A model generated the notes under the pieces. That model searched no databases. It saw nothing but the letters and a program-made list of their open reading frames with translations, and had not been told where the DNA came from. Position numbers and translations under genes: made by a program. Shown here in pieces: positions 42,476 through 51,471 of a stretch of DNA of 64,000 nucleotides; position 1 is the first letter of the stretch, and each line of letters begins with the position of its first letter. Source of the stretch: Streptomyces lucensis JCM 4490 (GTDB taxonomy: Bacteria > Actinomycetota > Actinomycetes > Streptomycetales > Streptomycetaceae); the NCBI RefSeq assembly GCF_014650035.1, contig NZ_BMUE01000002.1, positions 558,001-622,000 of the forward strand, in the 5' to 3' direction.

Positions 42476-42496
42476 GAAGGGGCCCGGCCCCGGGCG

Positions 42497-43054
42497 TCAG
42501 GCGACGACCGCCGTCCGCTGCAGCAGGCCCCAGGTGAACTCGGCGACCGTCTCGTGCCGTACGCCGTCCCGGTCCGGCGCGACGAAGGCGAGGCCCCACC
42601 GCGTCGGCGCGGTGCCCTCCAGGGGGCGGGCCGGTGCGAAGGCGCGGGCGGCCTCGTCCACCGTGCAGGACCAGGGGACGAGGTCGTCCAGGGACTCGAG
42701 CCTGGGCACCGGGGCGCCGGGAGCGCGGACCAGCCACTCGTTCCACACCGCGCCGTCGGGGGAGACCAGCACCTCGAAGCGCAGGCCGGGCCAGAGGGGC
42801 AGGGCCCAGCGGCGGGCCTCGCAGTCGACGTCGCCGAGGCGCCGGGGGAGCACCGACTCCGGCTCGCCGAGGACGCAGCGGTACCGGGCGGCGGCCGGCC
42901 GGGACCGGGGCGAGCGGACCATCGCCTGCCAGCGCCTGTTCGCCTCCCGCATGTCCGCGACCGACGCGCCCAGCCGGCGCCGCGCGTCCTCCACCAGGTC
43001 CGGATTGTGGTCGGCCATGCGGCGCAGGAGCACCAGCTGGAAGTCGAGTGCCAT
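42497..43054 (-). CDS. hypothetical protein
   Basis: 185 residues from ATG 43054. No signal peptide, membrane segment or recognised domain. An N-terminal helical stretch (LVLLRRMADHNPDLVEDARRRLG) precedes a Trp-rich alpha/beta body with WNEWLV and WSCTVDEAARAF. Convergent with the dehydrogenase gene, 22 bp apart. The start is uncertain; a longer frame to 43153 would run into the IclR promoter region. Confidence 0.65.
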   Translation of the reverse strand: MALDFQLVLLRRMADHNPDLVEDARRRLGASVADMREANRRWQAMVRSPRSRPAAARYRCVLGEPESVLPRRLGDVDCEARRWALPLWPGLRFEVLVSPDGAVWNEWLVRAPGAPVPRLESLDDLVPWSCTVDEAARAFAPARPLEGTAPTRWGLAFVAPDRDGVRHETVAEFTWGLLQRTAVVA

Positions 43055-43113
43055 GTCCTCATGGTGCCCGTCCCCGCCCGGCCATTGCCCGGGGAGGTTC
43101 CCCATGACTAGCC

Positions 43114-43156
43114 TGTGTTCGCCATGCCGATCGTCTGTTGAAATCTCGAACACAGA
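43114..43156. promoter_or_regulatory. candidate IclR operator (autoregulation)
   Basis: TGTGTTCG (43114-43121) and CGAACACA (43147-43154) form a perfect 8-bp inverted repeat. Within it, GAAATCTCGAACA (43140-43152) is the exact reverse complement of 61854-61866 upstream of the dehydratase gene. It ends 29 bp before the IclR start. Confidence 0.6.
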
Positions 43157-43184
43157 CTCCTAGACGCAAGGGAGGGGGCCGGAC

Positions 43185-43958
43185 GTGGGACGCCTCGTGC
43201 CTGCCGTGACCCGGGCTCTCGACATTCTTGAGCTGTTCCTCGACGGGGACGGGACGCTCTCCGCCCCCGACATCGTGCGCAGGCTGCAACTGCCGCGCAC
43301 CACCGTGCACGAACTGGTCACCACGCTCGCCGCACGCTCGTACATCGTGCAGGTGCCGGGACAGCCCGGACGGTACCGGCTGGGCGTACGTCCGTACCAG
43401 CTCGGCAGCCGCTACGCCGAGCAGCTCGACCTCGCCGCCGAGGGCCAGCAGGTCGCCCGCTCGGTCGCCGAGACCTGCGACGAGACCGTCCACGTGGCCA
43501 TCCTCGAGGGCACCGACGTCATCTACATCGCCAAGGTCGACTCCACGCACGCCGTGCGCATGGTCTCGGCGGCCGGCCGCCGGCTGCCCGCCCACTGCAC
43601 CTCCGTCGGCAAGATGCTGCTGGCCTCCCTGCCGGAGCAGGAGCTGACCGAGCGTGTCCCGGACGGGGCGGAGCTGACCGCGATGACCCCGAACAGCATC
43701 ACCGAGCCCGCCACGCTGCGCTCGGCCCTGGCGGAGATCCGGCAGCGCGGCATCGCGGTCGAGAGCCGCGAGTCCAACCCGGACGTCTCCTGCGTGGCCG
43801 CGCCGGTCCGCGACCGCACCGGCCAGGTCGTCGCCGCGCTGTCCATCTCCGTCCCCATGATCCGCTGGAGCGACGAGCGCCGGGGCGAGCTGGAGCAGCT
43901 CGCGGTGAAGGGCGCCGCCGAGCTGTCGGAGCGGCTGGGCCACCGGGGCGCGGCGTGA
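43185..43958 (+). CDS. IclR-family transcriptional regulator
   Basis: 257 residues from GTG 43185 (GGGAGGGGG upstream). N-terminal winged HTH (TRALDILELF, LQLPRTTVHELVTTL) and a C-terminal GAF-like effector domain with HVAILEGTDVIYIAKV, the conserved LPAHCTSVGKMLLA and a late CVAAPVRDRTG. IclR regulators commonly repress sugar-acid or aromatic catabolism until the effector binds. Its GTGA overlap with the SMP-30 lactonase gene and the motif shared with the 59-62 kb units suggest it controls a sugar-acid regulon. Confidence 0.92.
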   Translation: MGRLVPAVTRALDILELFLDGDGTLSAPDIVRRLQLPRTTVHELVTTLAARSYIVQVPGQPGRYRLGVRPYQLGSRYAEQLDLAAEGQQVARSVAETCDETVHVAILEGTDVIYIAKVDSTHAVRMVSAAGRRLPAHCTSVGKMLLASLPEQELTERVPDGAELTAMTPNSITEPATLRSALAEIRQRGIAVESRESNPDVSCVAAPVRDRTGQVVAALSISVPMIRWSDERRGELEQLAVKGAAELSERLGHRGAA

Positions 43959-44800
43959 CGGCGTACGAGGTCGCGGTGGCGGCCGGGGCGACGCTGGGCG
44001 AGGGCCCGACCTGGGACCCGGCGTCCGGGCGGCTGCTCTGGGTCGACGTCCTGGGCATGCGCGTCCACTCCTACGACCCCTCTACGGGCCGTCGTGCGGT
44101 GCGGACGACGGAGCAGCACGTCGGTGCGGCCAAGCCCCGGGCGGGCGGCGGCCTGGTCCTCAACCTCCGGGACGGGGTCGGTCTGCTGGACCCGGACGGC
44201 GCCTTCCGCTGGCTGCACCGCGAACCGGTACCGGGCCGCCGCGCGAACGACGCGGCGGTGGCGCCCGACGGGTCACTGTGGGCGGGCACGATGCGCTACG
44301 ACGAGGCGGCGGGCGGCGGCACGCTGTCCCGGGTGGCCGGGGACGGGGCGGTGCGGACGGTGCTGCCCGACGTCACGGTCAGCAACGGCACCGGGTGGAG
44401 TCCGGACGGCCGCCTGGTGTACTACGTGGACACCCCGACGCGCCGGGTCGACGTCTTCGACTGCGACGGTGAGGATGTGCGCGGACGGCGTCCGCTGGCG
44501 GTGATCGAGGACGGCGCGGGGTATCCGGACGGCCTGACCGTGGACGCGGACGGGTGTGTGTGGGTGGCGCTGTGGGACGGGGGAGCGGTGCGGCGGTACA
44601 CGCCGTCCGGTGAGCTGGACCGGGTGATCGAGTTGCCTGCGCGGCGGGTGACGGCCTGTGCGTTCGGCGGCGCCGCGCTGACGGACCTGTACGTCACGAC
44701 GGCCCGGGTCGGGCTCACGCGCCCCCACCCCCTGTCCGGTTCCCTCCTCGTCCTGCCGACCGCGGGCCAGGGCCTAGCCCAACCACCCTTCACAGGCTGA
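43955..44800 (+). CDS. SMP-30/gluconolactonase family lactonase
   Basis: 281 residues from GTG 43955, overlapping the IclR stop by 4 bp. Six-bladed propeller with the metal ligands of the family: Glu in GATLGEGPTWD, Asn in RRANDAAVAPDG, Asn in SNGTGWSPDG and Asp in YPDGLTVDADG. These cytosolic or secreted enzymes hydrolyse aldonolactones to aldonic acids; no signal peptide here. It supplies the lactonase step missing from the dehydrogenase/dehydratase unit at 59.7-61.8 kb. Confidence 0.9.
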   Translation: MTAYEVAVAAGATLGEGPTWDPASGRLLWVDVLGMRVHSYDPSTGRRAVRTTEQHVGAAKPRAGGGLVLNLRDGVGLLDPDGAFRWLHREPVPGRRANDAAVAPDGSLWAGTMRYDEAAGGGTLSRVAGDGAVRTVLPDVTVSNGTGWSPDGRLVYYVDTPTRRVDVFDCDGEDVRGRRPLAVIEDGAGYPDGLTVDADGCVWVALWDGGAVRRYTPSGELDRVIELPARRVTACAFGGAALTDLYVTTARVGLTRPHPLSGSLLVLPTAGQGLAQPPFTG

Positions 44801-44840
44801 CCGACGCGCGTCGGGCGCGGGGGAGGAGGCCCGCGTGTGC

Positions 44841-44868
44841 GGGGTGCCTCCCCCGGAGGGGGCACCCC
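44841..44868. terminator. stem-loop after the lactonase gene
   Basis: GGGGTGCC (44841-44848) pairs with GGCACCCC (44861-44868); an inner CCC/GGG stack extends the stem. 40 nt past the stop codon. Confidence 0.65.
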
Positions 44869-44965
44869 CAGCGCCCACCCGTGCCGCCCCAGCGGCACGA
44901 CTGCCCGCAGCGGTGGTGGCCGTTCGGCCCCGGCCTGCAGGCGGCGGCGCACCGGGACCCCGCAA

Positions 44966-45144
44966 GGGGCGCGGGGAACTGCGCGACCAGCCACCACGGG
45001 CCCGCGGGCGAGTGACCGGCGTTGCTCAGGGGCGCGGGGAACTGCGCGACCGGCCCCCACGGGCCTGCGGGCGAGTGACCGGCGTTGCTCAGGGGCGCGG
45101 GGAACTGCGCGACCGGCCCCCACCGGCCCGCGGGTGAGTGGCCG
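44966..45144. repeat. 63-bp tandem repeat, nearly three copies
   Basis: Units start at 44966, 45029 and 45092, each with GGGGCGCGGGGAACTGCGCG; the third is cut at 53 bp by the end of the next gene. Each unit contains GCGC...GCGC arms that can pair. The motif is familiar as a dispersed Streptomyces intergenic repeat. Lies between convergent genes; the rest of 44801-45145 has no gene. Confidence 0.9.
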
Positions 45145-45145
45145 G

Positions 45146-46372
45146 TTAGACCACCCCCGCGGTGCTGTCCGCCTTCGCCTCCGCGCGGGCGCGAACGCCG
45201 GCGACCGTCCCGGGATGGCGCAGGGCGCGGGAGATCGGCCCGATCTCCCGGAGGAGCCCGGCCGCGTCGGCCGCCGGCACGCCCGCCCGGGCGACGGCGG
45301 CGGCCCGGTTCTCGACCGCGTCCAGGACGCCCACCGCCCCCGCCAGCGCCCGCGCCCACTCGGGCGGATGCCCCACCGCGAGCGCGGCGTCGTAGGCGCG
45401 CCGCCCGAGATCCGGGTCGACGTGCCGGGCCAGCGGCAGCAGCGCGTCCCGGATGAACGTCTCGCGCCGGGTCAGCCGCAGCTCGGGCGTCGCCCGGAGC
45501 GCGAACGGGACGCCTTCGCCGCTCGCGTTCCGCATCAGCCGGTACAGCGGCCCCAGTTCGCGGTGGGCGAGCCGGATCCGCCAGCGGTCGCGCAGGTACT
45601 GGCCGGCGTGCGGGAGGATGAAGCCGGCCGCCACCAGGATGGCGGCCAGCGAGGCGACCGGCGGGGCGAGATTCGTGCTCAGCCAGTCCAGGTCCCGCCC
45701 GCACCAGCGCGCGAGGACGGCGGTCAGCTTGGCCGCGTTGAAGAGCAGGTTCAGCGCCTCCCCGGCGCCGAGCAGCCGCAGCCCCCAGCGCAGCCAGGCG
45801 TCCAGGCCGTCGGTGCGGATCCAGTTCAGGATGAGCCGTGAGGTGATCAGGCCGGCCACCCCGTGGGCGGCGAGGTAGAGCAGGATCTCCTCGCGCATGA
45901 ACGGGGTCGCGGCGTAGTAGGTGTCGAGGTCCCGGACGCGTTCCACGGGCGCGTCGGCCAGCAGGAACAGCACCCACAGCGCGGCGATCACCATGCAGTA
46001 CACCGAGGCCACCCGCCGCAGCGCCCGCCGGGTGGCCGCGGAGCGGCCGGACGGGCCGGCGCGCCAGGTGATGATCAGCAGCAGGCAGGACCCGGACATC
46101 GCGGTGATGAGCGAGTAGCACCAGGGCGCCGCGATGTTGGGCACGCCCGTCAGCCGGTTGGTCCGGGCGATCGTGGACGGCGAGCAGAACACGAAGACCG
46201 CGCAGCAGAGCAGCAGCAGCCCGCCGAGGGCGCGCAGTTGCGGGTCCCGCCACAGCCGGATGATCGTGGGCAGTTTGATCACCAGGGCGACGGTGAGCAG
46301 CGCGGCGGGCACCCAGAAGGAGATGTAGAACCGGTCGAGGAGCGCGGACGGGTCGAGGGCCAGTCGCATCAC
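45146..46372 (-). CDS. multi-pass membrane protein, MAB_1171c-like
   Basis: 408 residues from GTG 46372 (GGAGGAG 7 nt upstream; an ATG 3 nt later is also possible). About seven membrane helices in the first 260 residues, beginning FWVPAALLTVALVIKL, then a cytoplasmic helical domain (about 260-408) with YRLMRNASGEGVPFAL and RRETFIRDALL. Resembles actinobacterial membrane proteins annotated as MAB_1171c family, which usually sit next to an ImmA/IrrE-type peptidase, as here. Transport was suggested by name only; function unknown. Start overlaps the ImmA stop. Confidence 0.7.
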   Translation of the reverse strand: MMRLALDPSALLDRFYISFWVPAALLTVALVIKLPTIIRLWRDPQLRALGGLLLLCCAVFVFCSPSTIARTNRLTGVPNIAAPWCYSLITAMSGSCLLLIITWRAGPSGRSAATRRALRRVASVYCMVIAALWVLFLLADAPVERVRDLDTYYAATPFMREEILLYLAAHGVAGLITSRLILNWIRTDGLDAWLRWGLRLLGAGEALNLLFNAAKLTAVLARWCGRDLDWLSTNLAPPVASLAAILVAAGFILPHAGQYLRDRWRIRLAHRELGPLYRLMRNASGEGVPFALRATPELRLTRRETFIRDALLPLARHVDPDLGRRAYDAALAVGHPPEWARALAGAVGVLDAVENRAAAVARAGVPAADAAGLLREIGPISRALRHPGTVAGVRARAEAKADSTAGVV

Positions 46373-46971
46373 CGCGCGGCTCCTCCCCGCCCCCGGTAGC
46401 CGAGGGCGCGTTGCACGGCGCCGGGCTGGGCGTCGCCGGTGCCGGTCACCTGGGCACGGAACAGGGTGGCCAGGCGGTGCCCGAAGTCGTCGGCCTCCGC
46501 CTCGTCGGCCTCGCGGGAGCCGTTGCGGGCGGCCACGGTGAGCGCCATGTCCCGCCAGCCGGGTGCCTCGGCGAGCGCGCGGGCCGCCGCGGACCCGGCC
46601 AGGTGGTGATGCCGGTGTCCGGCGTGCAGATGCCACAACTCATGGCCGAGGATGACCAGTTGCTGAACCTCCTCGGCCCGTTCCTCCACGATGACCAGGT
46701 CGAAGTCGGCGAACTCCACCCAGAGTCCGGTGACCTCTATCTCGTCGGGGAACCGCTCGAAGCGCAGTTCGACCGGCCGGCCGCCGCGCAGCGCGGACAT
46801 CTCCTCGCACAGCGCCCTGCTCAACTCCCGTACACCAGACGGTCGTTCAGGACGGGCTTGGACGGCGGCGGCGAGGTCGCCGGCCAGGGAGCGCATCGCC
46901 GATCCGGGGCGGGGGCGCCGCAGCCGCGCGGACAGGCGTGCCGCCCGGTCCCGCGCGTCCCCGAAGCCCAT
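46369..46971 (-). CDS. ImmA/IrrE-type zinc metallopeptidase
   Basis: 200 residues. HELWH at 110-114 with a following His-rich AGHRHHHLAG and acidic EADEAEADDFG supplying the third ligand. ImmA/IrrE proteases cleave repressors (ImmR, DdrO) to release stress or mobile-element genes. No XRE-type repressor is present beside it, which is unusual for classic ImmA, but fits the actinobacterial pair with the membrane protein. Translation of the membrane protein is coupled to its stop. Confidence 0.82.
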   Translation of the reverse strand: MGFGDARDRAARLSARLRRPRPGSAMRSLAGDLAAAVQARPERPSGVRELSRALCEEMSALRGGRPVELRFERFPDEIEVTGLWVEFADFDLVIVEERAEEVQQLVILGHELWHLHAGHRHHHLAGSAAARALAEAPGWRDMALTVAARNGSREADEAEADDFGHRLATLFRAQVTGTGDAQPGAVQRALGYRGRGGAAR

Positions 46972-47073
46972 CGGTCTCCCTTCCCCGCCGCCCGTGTGCG
47001 GCGGTCCGAGCGTACGCGCCGGGACGGGTGCGCGTCAGGGGATACGGCGACGGAGGGGTGACCGCACGGGCCG

Positions 47074-47091
47074 CCGCCCCGGAGGGGGCGG
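47074..47091 (-). terminator. stem-loop after the beta-galactosidase gene
   Basis: CCGCCCC-GGAG-GGGGCGG directly adjoining the stop codon at 47092. Confidence 0.6.
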
Positions 47092-50046
47092 TCAGACCGG
47101 TGTGACCGGTACACCGCCGCTAGCCCTGCCGAGCAGCGTCAGGCGTACCGCCCCAGGGCCCGACAGCGTCGTGAACTCCGAAAGGACCGCCAGCGCGAGC
47201 GTGTTGGCGCCCCGTGTGCGCAGGATGCCGTTCGGCAGCACGAAGGTGTGCTGCGGCCCCACGTTGTTGATGTACTGGCCCAGGTTCCAGCCGTTGAGGA
47301 AGATCTGGGCGCGGTAGGCGCGGTACGGGTCGTCCTCCAGGGTCAGCCCCACCGAGGCGTCGACGTCGGCCGGCACCGACAGCCGGAAGGCGGTCCGGTA
47401 CCAGGTGACGCCCTGGCGCCGGTCGGCGCGCGGGAAGGACGCCTCCTCCCAGTCGTGGTCCCGGAAGCCGGGCAGGTGCCAGCCCTGCCGCTCCCCGTAC
47501 AGGCCGCCGTTGTTCATCGGCCCGCGTACGGGGTCGGGAGCGCCCTCGCCCTGGATGCGCCACGTCACCTTCGGGGCCGCCCCCCTGAAGGCGGCGGCCG
47601 TCAGACCGCGTGCCGCCTTGTGGGTGTCGAGCGCCTTGCCGTCCTGGTCGTGCTGCATGCGCCGGACGAGCACCGACAGCACGTGCCGGCCGGGGGAGCG
47701 CAGCCGCTCGCGCACCGGGAGGACGGCCGTGTCCGTCCAGGTGCCCTTGCGTACGGTGGTGGTCTTGTCCGGCACGGGCATCCGGTGCGTGCCGAGCGGT
47801 TCACCGTCGAGCCACGCCATCAGCATCCCCTGCGTGCCGGTGCTGTAGGCGAGCGAGATCTCCTCCAGGCCACGGGAGTCGGTGAAGGCGCCCCGGTACC
47901 AGACGTCGCCGTAGTGGAAGCCGTAGTCGTCGGCGAAGAGCACCGGCTGCCCGTCCGGCACCGGCGTCGTGCTGAACGAGGACGTCCTGCCGGCCACCTG
48001 CCACGACGAGTCGTCGAAGTTGGGCCCCGCCTCCGGGTTCTCCGTCCGCGTCCGCCAGCCGCTCAGCTCGGGCAGCACCACCTCGGGGACCTCGGGCAGC
48101 AGGTCGGTGGTCATGAGGCTGCCGGAGAGGGTCACCCGGGTGTGCAGGGCGCGTCCGTTCCACACCAGCGTGTCGAGCCCGCGCGGGGCCCACACCTCCA
48201 GGCTCGTCGCGTCGGTGACGTCACCGGTCAGGTGGATCTCGGAGCCCCGCAGCTCGACGTGGCGCAGCAGCTTGGGCCCGTACACCAGCAGGGTGCCGGA
48301 GGGCGTGTCGTACGGGAACAGGCGGACCGAGGTGGCGTCGTCGGCGAAGAGCAGCACCAGCGGGGTGTCGCTCCCGCCCTTCTCCACCAGTACGCGGGTC
48401 AGCCCGCCCTTGCCGAGCGGCGCGTTCACGTGCAGGTCGCGGCCGTCGAAGCCCCAGCCGGCCTCCGGGTCCAGCCGCTGGACGGCGGGCTCGGCCGGAC
48501 AGCTCAGCACCAGCTCGGCCATGTCGTCGGGCCGCCCGGCGAACAGGGCGATGTCCGTGCGGCCCGCCGTCAGGCAGAACACCGGCTGGGCGGTGCAGTA
48601 CTTCAGGGTCCGCCCGCCCAGCGACAGCCCGGTGGCCAGCAGCTTGGCGTCCTTGCCGGGCACGGTGATCCGCAGGTCGCCGGCGTCGGTCGGCAGGTCG
48701 GTGGTGACGGCGTCCGTGCCGTCGTTGCGGGCGACGTACACGTGGGCGCCGGTGTCCGGGTTGGCCAGGTGGTAGACCTTCAGCCCCTTGGCCTTCACCT
48801 CGGCCGCCCGGTCCAGCTTGGCGAAGTCGGGCACCCGCTGGAGCAGATGCCCGAGCTGGTGCATCGGCGCGATCTTGTCGGTGACGTTCCGGGCCTCGTC
48901 GATGGCGGCGCCGTAGTCGTACGACGTGTAGACGACCGGCGCGGGCAGCCAGCCCCACGACGTCCCGCCGAAGGTCATGTACACGTTGTGCAGGGTGAGA
49001 CCGTTGGCGAGGTTCGTCAGGTGGAAGCGGCGTTCGTAGGCGGCGTCCCGGGTGCGCCGCGACTCGGCGTACCCCTTGCCGTCGAAGTAGGCCCCGCCCC
49101 ACGGGTCGAACCAGCCGCCCCCGAACTCGGGCACGAACCCGGGCGTGGACGGCGAGGCGGTGGCCCCGCCCGTCGTCCCGCCGGACCCGAAGCGCCCCCA
49201 GTCGGGCGGCGTCCGGTACGGCGACGGGTACCCGTCGAACCCGTACAGCCAGCCGCCCCGCTCGCCGCCGGTGTCGAACGAGCCGGGTGTCCAGTGGCCG
49301 TTGCGCCCCTTGTCGTTGTGGAACAGCGGGACGTCGATCCCGTCCGCCCGCACCTTCTTGTACAGGTGGGACATGTAGGCGCGGCCGGTGGCCTCGGTGA
49401 CGTGGGAGTCGTACTCGTTCTCGATCTGGTACAGCAGCACCGTGCCGGTGCCCTGCGTGAACAGGTGCCTGCGCGCGATCCGGTCGACCTGGGTCAGCCA
49501 CTCGTCCACGTGCGACAGGTACGCCGGGTCGTCGGTGCGCGCCGTGCCCTTCGTCGCCGTGAGCCAGCCGGGGAAGCCGCCGCCGTCGACCTCGGCGTTG
49601 ATGTACGGGCCGGGCCGCAGGATGACGTACAGGCCGGTCTCGGCGGCCGTGCGCAGGAACAGGTCCAGATCCCGGACGCCGGTGAAGTCGTACCGGCCCG
49701 GCGCGGGGGAGTGGTAGTTCCAGGCCACGTAGATGCTGACGGTGTTGTAGCCGTGGGCGCGCATCTTCTGCAGCACGTCCCGCCACAGGGACGGGCTCGG
49801 CAGCCGGAAGGGGTGCAGCTCACCGGACCACACGGCCAGCCGCCTGCCGTCGACGAGCAGGGAGTAGCGGTCGTACCCGACGATGTGCCGTCGGCCGTCC
49901 GCGCTCGGCGGCGCGGGCGCCGGGCCGGTCGGCACACTGCGCGCCGCGTACGCCGAGGGCGCCCCGGGGCCGCCGCTGCCGCCCAGGGCGAGTCCGAGCG
50001 CGGCCGAGCCGGCCAGGGCACTGAAGGTACGTCTGCTGAGCGCCAA
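47092..50046 (-). CDS. secreted GH35 beta-galactosidase
   Basis: 984 residues. Twin-arginine signal peptide (SRRTFSALAG, then a hydrophobic stretch to about 35). GH35 TIM barrel from about 60: GELHPFRLP, YNTVSIYVAWNYHSP, acid/base Glu211 in QIENEYD and nucleophile Glu307 in VPEFGGGWFDPWGG. Jelly-roll carbohydrate-binding-like domains follow to the C-terminus. The start is TTG at 50046, fixed by GGGAGG 7 nt upstream. Likely folded in the cytoplasm and exported to act on plant-type galactans. Transcribed away from an Rrf2 gene. Confidence 0.93.
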   Translation of the reverse strand: MALSRRTFSALAGSAALGLALGGSGGPGAPSAYAARSVPTGPAPAPPSADGRRHIVGYDRYSLLVDGRRLAVWSGELHPFRLPSPSLWRDVLQKMRAHGYNTVSIYVAWNYHSPAPGRYDFTGVRDLDLFLRTAAETGLYVILRPGPYINAEVDGGGFPGWLTATKGTARTDDPAYLSHVDEWLTQVDRIARRHLFTQGTGTVLLYQIENEYDSHVTEATGRAYMSHLYKKVRADGIDVPLFHNDKGRNGHWTPGSFDTGGERGGWLYGFDGYPSPYRTPPDWGRFGSGGTTGGATASPSTPGFVPEFGGGWFDPWGGAYFDGKGYAESRRTRDAAYERRFHLTNLANGLTLHNVYMTFGGTSWGWLPAPVVYTSYDYGAAIDEARNVTDKIAPMHQLGHLLQRVPDFAKLDRAAEVKAKGLKVYHLANPDTGAHVYVARNDGTDAVTTDLPTDAGDLRITVPGKDAKLLATGLSLGGRTLKYCTAQPVFCLTAGRTDIALFAGRPDDMAELVLSCPAEPAVQRLDPEAGWGFDGRDLHVNAPLGKGGLTRVLVEKGGSDTPLVLLFADDATSVRLFPYDTPSGTLLVYGPKLLRHVELRGSEIHLTGDVTDATSLEVWAPRGLDTLVWNGRALHTRVTLSGSLMTTDLLPEVPEVVLPELSGWRTRTENPEAGPNFDDSSWQVAGRTSSFSTTPVPDGQPVLFADDYGFHYGDVWYRGAFTDSRGLEEISLAYSTGTQGMLMAWLDGEPLGTHRMPVPDKTTTVRKGTWTDTAVLPVRERLRSPGRHVLSVLVRRMQHDQDGKALDTHKAARGLTAAAFRGAAPKVTWRIQGEGAPDPVRGPMNNGGLYGERQGWHLPGFRDHDWEEASFPRADRRQGVTWYRTAFRLSVPADVDASVGLTLEDDPYRAYRAQIFLNGWNLGQYINNVGPQHTFVLPNGILRTRGANTLALAVLSEFTTLSGPGAVRLTLLGRASGGVPVTPV

Positions 50047-50121
50047 GGTGGATCCTCCCGGGCGATCTTACGGGGCGCGGGTCCGGCCATTCTCCACGCG
50101 CGGACGCCTCACAATGGACCC

Positions 50122-50580
50122 ATGAGGATCTCGGCACGGGCGGATTACGCGGTACGGGCGGTACTGGAGCTGGCCGTACGGCAGGGTAACGGCCCGGTGA
50201 AGGCGGAGGAAATCGCCGCCGTACAGGACATCCCCCACAAGTTCCTCGAAGGGATCCTGGGGGACCTGCGACGCGCGGAAGTCGTCGAGAGCCGGCGCGG
50301 CGGGGGCGGCGGATACCGGCTGGCCAGGGACGCGGCGGCGATCACGGTCGCGGACGTGATCCGCGCGGTCGACGGCCCGATCGTCTCGGTGCGCGGCGAA
50401 CGCCCGACCGGACTCGCCTACACCGGCCGGGCCCAGCCCCTGCTGCCCCTGTGGATCGCCCTGCGCGCCAATGTGCGCCGGATCCTGGAGGGCGTCACCT
50501 TCGCCGACCTCGCGGCGGACGCGCTGCCCGAGCCGGTCCAGGCGCTCGCGGCGGAACCGGCGGCCTGGGAGAACCCGTGA
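50122..50580 (+). CDS. Rrf2-family regulator without cysteines
   Basis: 152 residues. Winged HTH of Rrf2 type (ISARADYAVRAVLELAV, IPHKFLEGILGDLRRA, GGGGYRLARD). The protein has no cysteine at all, so it cannot hold an Fe-S cluster as IscR or NsrR do. Divergent from the GH35 gene with 75 bp between starts. Effector unknown; CymR-like metabolite or protein partner control is possible. Confidence 0.9.
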   Translation: MRISARADYAVRAVLELAVRQGNGPVKAEEIAAVQDIPHKFLEGILGDLRRAEVVESRRGGGGGYRLARDAAAITVADVIRAVDGPIVSVRGERPTGLAYTGRAQPLLPLWIALRANVRRILEGVTFADLAADALPEPVQALAAEPAAWENP

Positions 50581-50778
50581 GGGCGCCGCGTCGGACGTGA
50601 AAACCCTGATGTGAATGGCCGGAGTTGACGCTCCCGGGGCCGGGCGGGGGTTCCTACGCTACCCACGCCTCCCCTCCTTGTTCACAGACGGCACACAGTT
50701 TCTCCGGACCTCGGCGGTGCGCACGTCCGGCGGGCGGGAGGGGCGGGTCCACCCCCCACCCGACAACCTGGAGAAACC

Positions 50779-51429
50779 ATGGCAGGCGGACTCCTTCTGA
50801 GCGGCGCCGTAGCCGCTCTTCTCACCACCGCGCTACCCGCCCAGGCCTCGTCCCCCGTGGTCGACAACCCGCCGCCGGACAAGATCGTCATCGACGTGGC
50901 GACGGTGAACGGCTCGGGCTGCCCGGCGGGCACGGCCGCCGTGGCCGTGTCGCCGGACAACACGGCCTTCACGGTGACGTACAGCAGCTACCTCGCCCAG
51001 GCGGGCGGCAACTCCGATCCCACGGCCTTCCGCAAGAACTGCCAGCTCAACCTGGTGGTCCATGTGCCCCAGGGCTTCACCTACGCCGTCGCCAGCGCGG
51101 ACTACCGGGGCTTCCTCTCGCTGCAGCCGGGCGCGACCGCCACGCAGAAGGCGTCGTACTACTTCCAGGGCTCGTCGAGCACCGTGCCGAGGACCCACCC
51201 CTTCAGTGGTGCCTACAACGACGACTGGCAGGCCACCGACAGCACCGACTGGGCCCAGCTGGTCTGGGCGCCCTGCGGAGCCCTGCGCAACTTCAACATC
51301 AACACCGAGCTGCGGGTGAACGCGGGCAGCGCGAACCCGGGCAAGGTCAGCTTCATGACGATGGACTCGACGGACGGGGACATCAGCACGGTGTACCACC
51401 TGGCGTGGAAGGAGTGCCCGCACCAGTAG
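50779..51429 (+). CDS. secreted DUF4360 protein
   Basis: 216 residues. Short signal peptide (1-23, ending AQA), then a beta-rich DUF4360 domain with four cysteines in conserved positions (NGSGCPAGTA, RKNCQLNL, WAPCGAL, KECPHQ), probably two disulfides. DUF4360 proteins are secreted by actinobacteria and fungi; function unknown. Ribosome-binding site CTGGAGAAACC. Confidence 0.85.
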   Translation: MAGGLLLSGAVAALLTTALPAQASSPVVDNPPPDKIVIDVATVNGSGCPAGTAAVAVSPDNTAFTVTYSSYLAQAGGNSDPTAFRKNCQLNLVVHVPQGFTYAVASADYRGFLSLQPGATATQKASYYFQGSSSTVPRTHPFSGAYNDDWQATDSTDWAQLVWAPCGALRNFNINTELRVNAGSANPGKVSFMTMDSTDGDISTVYHLAWKECPHQ

Positions 51430-51439
51430 CCCGCTCGCC

Positions 51440-51467
51440 CCGGGCCCGTGCCGGTCCCCGGGCCCGG
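51440..51467. terminator. bidirectional stem-loop
   Basis: CCGGGCCCG (51440-51448) pairs with CGGGCCCGG (51459-51467) in the 42-bp gap between convergent stops. Confidence 0.65.
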
Positions 51468-51471
51468 TCCG

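Noticed and set aside
44966..45144. CRISPR array
   Set aside because: The 63-bp units are contiguous and near identical along their whole length, with no unique spacers and no cas genes.
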